NCBI GenBank assembly: GCA_045586925.1
Contig: JAZNBG010000039.1
Location: 1 to 33,524, forward strand
Source: SIG440 sp045586925
Lineage (GTDB): Bacteria; Bacillota; Clostridia; Monoglobales; Monoglobaceae
Reading direction: 5' to 3'
DNA: 33,524 nucleotides
Notes under the pieces: generated by a model
What the model saw: the letters and a program-made list of their open reading frames with translations, nothing else
What the model was told of the DNA's origin: nothing
Databases searched by the model: none
In this document: one piece after another, positions 6,849 through 13,535 of the stretch
How positions within the stretch are numbered: position 1 is the stretch's first letter
Layout: every line of letters begins with the position of its first letter
Translations under genes and position numbers: made by a program

Positions 6849-8954
6849 TTAATTTGCTAATTGCTTTCTGAAAAGTGTAATACGTTCACTAAGCTCATAA
6901 TCAAGCTGACGCAGCTTCCACTGAAGAGCTTTTTCGTCGGTTGTATATTCCATACTTGGCTCCCAGCCAAGACGTGAATCCACCTGAACAAGAGGAATTG
7001 TTGCCTCGACATTGGCTTTTTCGTTTATAAGTATTTCTTCAATGCCGTCGATGAGTTCCTTTGCTTCTTCACGGGTTGAGGCGATGTCAAGCTTGGTTTT
7101 GAGTATAAAGTGATGCTTTACATTGAGAACAGTAAGTGTTGTGCGATACATAAACCAGCCAAGGTTAATCAGCCTTTGAAGTGCATTATTTGGATTTTCT
7201 ATTGTTTCGAGTATCTCAATACCCTCAAGAAGTAAATCCCGTAAAATTGCGAATTCTTTAAGATGCGCCTGCATTCTGATACCATGAAGTGACATATAAT
7301 CCTTGTGATAATCCGGACGGTATGTTGAGTAGTAGATACCTTTATGCACCGCATAATCACAGGGCGGATATATACCGTTGTGGTCGTTGGGAACATACCA
7401 GTTATCATAAGTCCAAAGCGGGTATGAGGGTCCAACACGGAATGCGCCGTACTGGTCTTCGTTGGTGGCAACGAAGTGGGTGATTGCCTCGCTCCAGATG
7501 TGCATTGCTTTGTCGATAGTTTCAAAGTTTTCCTCGCCGTAATCACGAACAAGAATGTCCCGAAGAATTTGCTCGGGTTCTTTGCCGTTGGTAAAGAACA
7601 TCTGCTTTTCAAGGTCTGTGATAAAGGATGGGTGGAAGCCGTAATGAATGTTTTCGTTAACACCGCAAAGACCCCATTCTTTGTTTGCCTTGATAAGATT
7701 TTCGTATCTTTTTATCCATTGATAAGGCATTGGCTCGTATGGAACAACACCAAAGTCCCATGTTCTGCCCGACATCTGACCGTTTACATAAAGGCGGGCG
7801 TTTCTTTTCTTTGCGGCAATTGCTTCGCTTTTAAAGTATTCACTTGGACCGGTGTAAGAAAGTGAATAGTCTGAAACCTGTTCCTTGACGTCACCTATAT
7901 TAACACGGCCGAATATATCCCAGCTTGGGCAAAAGCTAATGCCTTCGGGAAGGTTTTCAATCAGCTCAATACGGTATTTTTCGTCAACATATCCCCAGTT
8001 GTATGAACCAAAAACAATGTCGGCATCGGGGCGGTGCTTAAGAATAGCCTTTTTGATAACCTCAATCCAAGCAGGGTAGTCATAGCAGGGCCACCATCCG
8101 GGATTTGGTTTGGTCTTTGGAATACCATCTTTAACAGCACGTTCTTCGGGGGTAAGGGCGTGGGGGTCGTGACTGTAAAATCTTGCAGCCTCACCGGTTA
8201 TTGAAATGCCCTTAAGTTTTGGACATTTAGAAAACATCTTTCCGTACAGTTCGTCATAGTATTCCTGAGCGCCGGGGTCATCTGGGTGCTTTGAATGATG
8301 TATGTATGATTCAAGATAAACATCAATTCCGTATTTTTCGGCTCTGTCACAGAGGAGAGGAAGGTCATAATGTGCTCCAAAACGGTCTTTTTCCATATCC
8401 TTTGCCCACACAAAAATACAGTCCATACCGTAGTGGGCGATAAGTGACAACATTTCGTCTGTGTATGCCATAAAACCTAAGGGTGATTGGGTAAAACGTC
8501 TTTCAAACACTGCTCTTCTTTTGATAACACCAATTTCGAGATAAGGAGCTTTGCGGATATTCATTATATCCTCAAGGGCATAAAGGGCTTGTGCAATACC
8601 CTTGTCGTGCCAACCTTCAATCAGAACACCGTCGGCTTTTGTGGTAATGCGATAGCCCATATAACCGCTTGCATCTTCAATGTCTGTGTTGATTGCAAGG
8701 ATAATCGGGAAACAACCATCAACTGCCTTTGGCGATACCATTGCACCGGTATTCATTGACACATTCATATAATCTGCAAAGTCGTTTGCGGCGGTGGTGA
8801 TAACCACATTTGCGTTATCGGGAAGAACAATGCAGATGCCGTCTGAAAGTGATACTTCATTTGCCTTTGGGACAAGGCTTAAATCACGGCGGTTGGGCTT
8901 GTGAACCTGCATAAGGTCTTTTCTGAAATCATAATTCTTTTCGGGTGTCAGCAT
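6849..8954 (-). CDS. Cytoplasmic glycoside-hydrolase-like protein (GH20/GH67-type N-terminal domain plus TIM barrel)
   Basis: A 701-residue protein. Residues of about 30-145 resemble the small alpha/beta N-terminal domain of hexosaminidases and alpha-glucuronidases (GYRITTKADGVLIEGWHDKG, then AQALYALEDI). A barrel-like region follows, with FVWAKDMEKDRFGAHYD, ISITGEAARF and GVNENIHYG as candidate active-site strands, and then a helical C-terminal part rich in charged residues. The family assignment is from fold-level resemblance only; the substrate is unknown. The reading frame extends 20 codons upstream to 9014, but AAAGGAG 7-8 nt before the ATG at 8954 and the promoter at 9019-9047 favour 8954. 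It has no signal peptide, so an imported substrate would be expected, yet no transporter lies in this cluster. Confidence 0.55.
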   Translation of the reverse strand: MLTPEKNYDFRKDLMQVHKPNRRDLSLVPKANEVSLSDGICIVLPDNANVVITTAANDFADYMNVSMNTGAMVSPKAVDGCFPIILAINTDIEDASGYMGYRITTKADGVLIEGWHDKGIAQALYALEDIMNIRKAPYLEIGVIKRRAVFERRFTQSPLGFMAYTDEMLSLIAHYGMDCIFVWAKDMEKDRFGAHYDLPLLCDRAEKYGIDVYLESYIHHSKHPDDPGAQEYYDELYGKMFSKCPKLKGISITGEAARFYSHDPHALTPEERAVKDGIPKTKPNPGWWPCYDYPAWIEVIKKAILKHRPDADIVFGSYNWGYVDEKYRIELIENLPEGISFCPSWDIFGRVNIGDVKEQVSDYSLSYTGPSEYFKSEAIAAKKRNARLYVNGQMSGRTWDFGVVPYEPMPYQWIKRYENLIKANKEWGLCGVNENIHYGFHPSFITDLEKQMFFTNGKEPEQILRDILVRDYGEENFETIDKAMHIWSEAITHFVATNEDQYGAFRVGPSYPLWTYDNWYVPNDHNGIYPPCDYAVHKGIYYSTYRPDYHKDYMSLHGIRMQAHLKEFAILRDLLLEGIEILETIENPNNALQRLINLGWFMYRTTLTVLNVKHHFILKTKLDIASTREEAKELIDGIEEILINEKANVEATIPLVQVDSRLGWEPSMEYTTDEKALQWKLRQLDYELSERITLFRKQLAN

Positions 8955-8980
8955 AATGATAACTCCTTTAATAAATATTG

Positions 8981-9010
8981 TTGACAAATAAATTATACAT
9001 CTGCTATAAT
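8981..9010 (+). promoter_or_regulatory. Promoter of the AraC-family gene
   Basis: A consensus TTGACA (8981-8986), an 18-bp spacer and TATAAT (9005-9010). It faces and interleaves with the divergent promoter for the glycosidase/peptidase operon. Confidence 0.75.
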
Positions 9011-9018
9011 CCAAATAA

Positions 9019-9047
9019 AATATAAATAATTATCTTAAAGTTGTCAA
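9019..9047 (-). promoter_or_regulatory. Divergent promoter of the glycosidase/peptidase operon
   Basis: On the minus strand TTGACA (9042-9047), a 17-bp spacer and TATATT (9019-9024). Its transcript would cross the opposite promoter, and the TTGACAA / TTGTCAA pair at 8981 and 9041 forms an inverted repeat about 60 bp apart. This allows mutual interference and control by the AraC-type protein. Confidence 0.6.
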
Positions 9048-9064
9048 AAATTAGCGAGGTTGGT

Positions 9065-9898
9065 ATGGATAATTTAAACAATCTTTTTGCATCAAATTTA
9101 AATGCTATCTGTCACGTTGGCGGTTTTTTTTCAATAAAAACAGGTGCGGAATGGAAGCTGACTTCTGATTTTTTCGGGCAGAACAAGTTCTATTATATAA
9201 AAGATGGAGGCTGCAAAATAACAATCAGAGGAAAAGAGTATGAAGGAATACCCGGCAGGTGGTTTTTTATACCGGCGTGTACACCACATTCTTATGCTAA
9301 TGATACAACAAAACCGTTCAGTAAATTTTGGATACATTTTGATATGTATCCAGATAACAGTGTGCTTTTCGGGAATATGAATATGCCGTATTATATCGAT
9401 GTTAAACAAACCTCTAAAATTGACAGGCTTTTCAAAACGACAACAACCGATTGCGACAAGACTGCCGACTTGTTTTACAGAAAAGCAGCTCTTTTGAGCC
9501 TTATCGGTGAGTATATAGAATTGGCATCACCTGAAGCAGAGATGGATTATTCCTATGATGATGATATTAGTCGGGTGGTTAACTACGTTAATGAGAATAT
9601 TGAACAAAGCATCAAGCTGGAGGAACTTGCCGGGGTTTGCCATTTGCATCCTACGCATTTTATAAGAGCTTTTAAAAAGAAAACAGGCGAAACACCGTTA
9701 TATTTTGTTCAAAGACGAAAAATTGAAACAGCAAAAAGACTTATAGAAGAAACTGAGCTACCGCTTGGTGAAATTATGAGCCGTGTAGGATTTGTTGACG
9801 CGGCACAGTTTGCCAAAAAATTTAAACGCTTTTACGGTCATTCCCCAAGAGATTATCGCAGGAATATACGGGATATGAATGAAAAATTTAAAAAGTGA
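9065..9898 (+). CDS. AraC-family transcriptional regulator with N-terminal cupin domain
   Basis: A 277-residue regulator. Residues 1-100 look like an AraC-type sugar-binding cupin (GGCKITIRGKEYE, IPACTPHSY, FSKFWIHFDMY). Residues of about 175-272 hold the two helix-turn-helix units: IKLEELAGVCHLHPTHFIRA and LGEIMSRVGFVDAAQFAKKF, ending in the usual FYGHSPRDYRR. An upstream TTG start at 9041 is possible, but ATG 9065 has GAGGT close upstream and lies just after the promoter. It is divergent from the glycoside-hydrolase/M28 operon and is the obvious candidate for its sugar-responsive regulator (inference). Confidence 0.85.
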   Translation: MDNLNNLFASNLNAICHVGGFFSIKTGAEWKLTSDFFGQNKFYYIKDGGCKITIRGKEYEGIPGRWFFIPACTPHSYANDTTKPFSKFWIHFDMYPDNSVLFGNMNMPYYIDVKQTSKIDRLFKTTTTDCDKTADLFYRKAALLSLIGEYIELASPEAEMDYSYDDDISRVVNYVNENIEQSIKLEELAGVCHLHPTHFIRAFKKKTGETPLYFVQRRKIETAKRLIEETELPLGEIMSRVGFVDAAQFAKKFKRFYGHSPRDYRRNIRDMNEKFKK

Positions 9899-9985
9899 CG
9901 TTGTTAAATTTTACATATAGAGTTTGTCCAAAAAAAACAATGTTAGAAAATTTGCATAGAATTTAAGAAAATTTTCGTAGAACTA

Positions 9986-10014
9986 TTGCAAAAATAGTAA
10001 AAAAGTGTTAAAAT
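9986..10014 (+). promoter_or_regulatory. Promoter of glutamate dehydrogenase
   Basis: TTGCAA (9986-9991), a 17-bp spacer and TAAAAT (10009-10014), ending 31 bp before the ATG. Confidence 0.7.
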
Positions 10015-10045
10015 TGTACCATTATTTTATTTAGGGGGAAAATTT

Positions 10046-11389
10046 ATGACATATGTTGAAAGAGTTATTGATGAAGTAAAGAAAAAACATCCTAACGAGC
10101 CTGAATTTATTCAGACAGTTACAGAAGTTTTTTCAAGCATAGCTCCTGTTGTTGAAAAGCATCCGGAGTATGAAAAGGCAGCTCTTCTTGAAAGAATGGC
10201 AGAGCCTGAAAGACAGATTATATTCCGTGTTACGTGGGAGGATGACAACGGCAAGATTCACGTAAACACAGGCTACCGCATCCAGTTTAACAGTGCAATC
10301 GGTCCTTACAAGGGCGGTCTGCGTTTCCATCCGTCTGTTTATGTTGGCATTATCAAGTTCCTTGGCTTTGAACAGACATTTAAAAACAGCCTTACAGGTC
10401 TTCCTATCGGCGGCGGTAAGGGCGGCAGTGACTTTGACCCCAGAGGCAAGAGCGATGCAGAAATTATGAGATTCTGTCAGGCATTTATGACAGAGCTTTA
10501 CAGACATATCGGTCCCGACGTTGACGTTCCTGCAGGCGATATCGGCGTAGGCGGCAGAGAAATCGGTTATCTTTTTGGTCAGTACAAAAGAATTAAGGCT
10601 TGCTGGGAGAACGGTGTTCTTACAGGTAAGGGCTTATCTTACGGCGGTTCGCTTATCAGACCCGAGGCTACAGGCTTTGGTGCTACATATTATGCAAACG
10701 AGGTTCTCAAGCATCTTGGCGACACAATCGAGGGCAAGACTGTTGCAGTTTCAGGCTTTGGTAACGTTGCATGGGGTGTTTGCCAGAAGGTTGCAGACCT
10801 TGGCGGTAAGGTTGTTACAATTTCAGGTCCTGACGGTTATGTTTACGATCCCGACGGTGTTGTAACAAAAGAAAAGATTGAATATCTCCTTGAAATGAGA
10901 GCTTCAGGTCGTGACCGTGCTCAGGATTATGCAGATAAGTTTGGTTGTCAGTTCTTTGCAGGCAAAAAGCCATGGGAAGTTAAGGTTGACATCTGTATGC
11001 CTTGCGCAACACAGAACGAGGTTAATCTTGAAGAAGCAAAGAAGATTGTGGCAAATGGTACAAAGTATTATATCGAGGTTGCAAATATGCCCACAACAGA
11101 CGATGCTATGGAATATTTTAAAGAAGCAAAGGCTATTATCGGTCCTTCAAAGGCTGTTAATGCCGGCGGTGTTGCGGTTTCATCACTTGAAATGGCTCAG
11201 AACTCAATGAGATACAACTGGACAGCAGAAGAAGTAGACGAAAAACTCAAGGGCATTATGGTTAACATTCATAAGGTTTCAATGGAAGCGGCTGAAGAAT
11301 ACGGTCTTGGCTATGACCTTGTTTCAGGTGCAAATATTGCAGGCTTTATGAAGGTTGCAGATGCAATGCTTGCTCAGGGTATTTATTAA
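10046..11389 (+). CDS. gdhA: NADP-type glutamate dehydrogenase
   Basis: A 447-residue protein of usual length for hexameric bacterial GDH; it converts 2-oxoglutarate, ammonia and NADPH to glutamate in the cytoplasm. Substrate-binding and catalytic lysines are visible: K89 in GPYKGGLRFHP, K113 in TFKNSLTGLP and K125 in GGGKGG. The aspartate in VPAGDIGVGGREIGYLFGQY is conserved. The Rossmann loop is GFGNVAWG. GGGGG lies 9 nt before the ATG. Codon use is strongly biased, as for an abundant protein. The next gene starts 45 bp later with no terminator seen, so read-through is likely. NADP preference is assigned by resemblance to the GdhA (type I small) group. Confidence 0.95.
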   Translation: MTYVERVIDEVKKKHPNEPEFIQTVTEVFSSIAPVVEKHPEYEKAALLERMAEPERQIIFRVTWEDDNGKIHVNTGYRIQFNSAIGPYKGGLRFHPSVYVGIIKFLGFEQTFKNSLTGLPIGGGKGGSDFDPRGKSDAEIMRFCQAFMTELYRHIGPDVDVPAGDIGVGGREIGYLFGQYKRIKACWENGVLTGKGLSYGGSLIRPEATGFGATYYANEVLKHLGDTIEGKTVAVSGFGNVAWGVCQKVADLGGKVVTISGPDGYVYDPDGVVTKEKIEYLLEMRASGRDRAQDYADKFGCQFFAGKKPWEVKVDICMPCATQNEVNLEEAKKIVANGTKYYIEVANMPTTDDAMEYFKEAKAIIGPSKAVNAGGVAVSSLEMAQNSMRYNWTAEEVDEKLKGIMVNIHKVSMEAAEEYGLGYDLVSGANIAGFMKVADAMLAQGIY

Positions 11390-11434
11390 TAAGAGCATTG
11401 TTCTTTAATGTTTTGTAAAGGAGTTGTGACCTGA

Positions 11435-11995
11435 ATGGAAAAGTTTTATAATATGGAAATTGCCGGAGTAAAGCGTGAGCTTCCGCTTTGCAAGGTATCA
11501 GATGATTTTTATATTGCTGCCTTTATTATGTTTGGCGATGTGGAGATTACTGTAAACTGTGCCCGTGAACTGTTGAAAAGGGCACCGGAATGTGATGTTA
11601 TGATTACTGCCGAGTCAAAGGGGATTCCCCTTCTCTATGAAATGGCGCGTCAGGCAGGTCACAACTATTATATCGTTGCGCGCAAAGGTCCAAAGCTTTA
11701 TATGAGGGACGTAATCACCACCGAGGTGGATTCTATTACCACAGCGCATAAGCAGACCCTTTGTGTAGGTGCCGAAGAAGCAGAGGCTATGAACGGCAAA
11801 CGTGTTCTGATTGTTGATGATGTTATAAGCACAGGTGAGTCATTGGCTGCACTTGAAACTCTGGTTAAACAGGTAGGCGGAAATATTGTCGGCAGAATGG
11901 CAGTTCTTGCCGAGGGCGATGCAATTGGCCGCACAGATATTACTTATCTTGAACCGCTTCCCGTGTTTCACGCAGACGGAACAATAATTGAATAA
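11435..11995 (+). CDS. PRPP-dependent phosphoribosyltransferase (adenine/xanthine type)
   Basis: A 186-residue type I phosphoribosyltransferase. The PRPP loop VLIVDDVISTGES is at residues 124-136, with upstream strand VMITAESKGIPLLYEMAR and the flexible-loop region ARKGPKLYM. The order and length resemble Apt and Xpt enzymes, which salvage purine bases with PRPP. Which base is used cannot be read from the sequence; adenine phosphoribosyltransferase-like is the best guess. GGAG stands 11 nt before the ATG. It probably shares the gdhA transcript and ends at a strong terminator 16 bp downstream. Confidence 0.8.
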   Translation: MEKFYNMEIAGVKRELPLCKVSDDFYIAAFIMFGDVEITVNCARELLKRAPECDVMITAESKGIPLLYEMARQAGHNYYIVARKGPKLYMRDVITTEVDSITTAHKQTLCVGAEEAEAMNGKRVLIVDDVISTGESLAALETLVKQVGGNIVGRMAVLAEGDAIGRTDITYLEPLPVFHADGTIIE

Positions 11996-12010
11996 GAATA
12001 TAAAAACGAA

Positions 12011-12046
12011 AAAGAACCTTGGAAAACCAAGGTTCTTTGCTTATTC
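12011..12046 (+). terminator. Terminator after the phosphoribosyltransferase gene
   Basis: AAAGAACCTTGG (12011-12022) and CCAAGGTTCTTT (12027-12038) form a 12-bp stem with loop AAAA, followed by GCTTATTC. From here to 12180 the sequence is AT-rich with nothing I recognise. Confidence 0.85.
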
Positions 12047-12180
12047 TGTATCCGTTTTAAAACGCCCAACAAATTCATTATATCATAGTATATGGTGTAT
12101 TGTAAAGAAAAATTTTTAAGATTCTAACAATTTCTGCCATTTATACAAAAAAGTAGTTTTCAGTTTTCATAAATTGTCAA

Positions 12181-12209
12181 TTGAAAATGGGGTTTAAATG
12201 TGCTACACT
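12181..12209 (+). promoter_or_regulatory. Promoter of the putative ncRNA
   Basis: TTGAAA (12181-12186), a 17-bp spacer and TACACT (12204-12209), predicting a transcript start near 12216. Confidence 0.65.
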
Positions 12210-12215
12210 TAAATC

Positions 12216-12573
12216 AAGGAAAGGAAGGTACAGTCCAATGAGAAAGTAAAATTTCAAGACTTTAAGATGAAGGCAGCAACAAACACGACGGTGTATAAAC
12301 GGTTGATATAGATTAAAGAAAATAAGAAAGAGGAAAAATCAAACGCCTTTGTTTGAAAAGTCGAGGACTCGTTCTCTGCAGCAGAAGTACATCTTAAACA
12401 TCGGGTTGTTCTCACTAGAGGAAAATGAATTAAAATGTGTTTACAAAGATTGCGGATTATGTGGAGAGCAGATGAAGGAAGAGAGGTAAACAAAATGATG
12501 TTAGATACAAAGAGTGAACAGAAGTGACCCTTGGTTGCAAGTAAAGATGCAGTCAAGGGTCACTTCTTTTTTT
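12216..12573 (+). ncRNA. Putative structured non-coding RNA of about 350 nt
   Basis: The unit has its own promoter and a strong terminator, no credible ORF, and the next gene has a separate promoter after the terminator. Complementary segments nest: AGTCC (12232-12236) with GGACT (12365-12369); inside it GACTTT (12258-12263) with AAAGTC (12357-12362); inside that a CAAC/GTTG plus CAC/GTG hairpin (12277-12305) and CAAAC/GTTTG (12340-12355). A second domain is closed by TGTTTAC (12438-12444) with GTAAACA (12486-12492). Many unpaired purine-rich stretches resemble large clostridial RNAs. It could be a member of a known class such as raiA-type RNA, which I cannot confirm. A tiny frame, ATG-AGA-AAG-TAA, at 12238 follows an AGGAAGG and may be chance. 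Confidence 0.55.
12520..12573 (+). terminator. Strong terminator ending the putative ncRNA
   Basis: A perfect 14-bp stem (AGAAGTGACCCTTG, 12520-12533, with its complement at 12554-12567) with a short inner TGCA/TGCA pairing, followed by a run of seven T. Confidence 0.9.
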
Positions 12574-12584
12574 GTGCAATTTTA

Positions 12585-12613
12585 TTGACAAAATAATTTA
12601 TATAAACTAAAAT
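12585..12613 (+). promoter_or_regulatory. Promoter of the ECF transporter operon
   Basis: TTGACA (12585-12590), a 17-bp spacer and TAAAAT (12608-12613). It lies after the ncRNA terminator, so the transporter is not simply the downstream gene of a riboswitch. Confidence 0.75.
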
Positions 12614-12650
12614 AAAAAGTATCTTAATGTGATTGACGAAAGGCAGATTT

Positions 12651-13535
12651 ATGAGTGAATTTAAAAACTATCATCCATTTGTAAATTTTATATATTTTAT
12701 ATTTGTAATAAGCTTTTCGTGCGTTTTTATGCATCCTGTAAGCCTGTGCATATCTCTTTTCGGCGGAGTTATATATCTTATAAGTCTTAAAGGCAGAAGT
12801 GGTGTGAAAAATTTTGCATATATGATGCCCTTAATGCTGGCTATGGCGATAATAAATCCTTTGGTAAACCACAATGGTGCTACCATAATCGGATATCTGC
12901 CAAGCGGAAATCCGTTGACTTTGGAAGCTTTTATATACGGTATTGCCGGGGCAATAATGCTTATGAGTGTTATATGTTGGTTTTCGTGCTGCAGCGAAAT
13001 TATGACAAGTGACAAAACTTTATGGCTGTTTGGAAAGGTTATTCCGTCTTTGTCGATTATTGTTTCAATGACACTTCGATTTGTTCCGCAGTTTTCGGTA
13101 CAGCTTAAAGAAGTGGTAAAAGCTCAGCGGGGTATAGGCCGTGGTGTATCAACGGGAAATATAATTCAAAAAGCCAAAGGTGGACTCGCAATTTTGTCAA
13201 TAATGACAACACGTGCTTTGGAAAATTCAATCCAAACAGCCGACAGTATGAAATCCCGTGGGTACGGACAACCCGGCAGAACGGCGTTTTCGATATTTGT
13301 TTTTGACAAACGGGATGCAAAAGCATTGGTATGCATTGTAATTTTGGGGATATACATTCTTGCAGGCGGCTTGATGGGCGGAATGTATTGCAGTTATTTT
13401 CCGTCTATTACGGCGACTGCACCGTCTTTTTTTACGTTCAGCATTTTTGCTGCATATTTTATACTTTGTAATGTTCCGATAATTATTGAAGGATGGGAGG
13501 CGAGAAGGTGGAAGTCTTTAAAATCGAAAATCTAA
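12651..13535 (+). CDS. ECF transporter transmembrane component EcfT (CbiQ-like)
   Basis: A 294-residue integral membrane protein of the CbiQ/EcfT family, with about five to six hydrophobic helices. The cytoplasmic coupling region contains two arginine motifs typical of EcfT, AQRGIG (near residue 158) and SRGYG (near 205), which contact the two ATPases. AAAGG lies 7 nt before ATG 12651; a TTG at 12633 is an unlikely alternative. It overlaps the next gene by 28 bp, so the energising module is translated together. The role is to couple ATP hydrolysis by the fused ATPase protein to vitamin or metal uptake through an S component. Confidence 0.85.
   Translation: MSEFKNYHPFVNFIYFIFVISFSCVFMHPVSLCISLFGGVIYLISLKGRSGVKNFAYMMPLMLAMAIINPLVNHNGATIIGYLPSGNPLTLEAFIYGIAGAIMLMSVICWFSCCSEIMTSDKTLWLFGKVIPSLSIIVSMTLRFVPQFSVQLKEVVKAQRGIGRGVSTGNIIQKAKGGLAILSIMTTRALENSIQTADSMKSRGYGQPGRTAFSIFVFDKRDAKALVCIVILGIYILAGGLMGGMYCSYFPSITATAPSFFTFSIFAAYFILCNVPIIIEGWEARRWKSLKSKI

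Noticed and set aside
7199..7663. 154-codon minus-strand frame inside the glycosidase gene
   Set aside because: It is an alternate frame of a clear coding sequence, without a ribosome site or protein-like pattern.
12254..12556. 100-codon minus-strand frame across the putative ncRNA
   Set aside because: Its translation has no protein-like pattern, it has no ribosome site, and it runs antisense to a promoter-terminator unit.
12216..12573. Cobalamin, THF, TPP or T-box riboswitch ahead of the ECF operon
   Set aside because: I see no box typical of these classes, and the ECF genes have their own promoter after the terminator.
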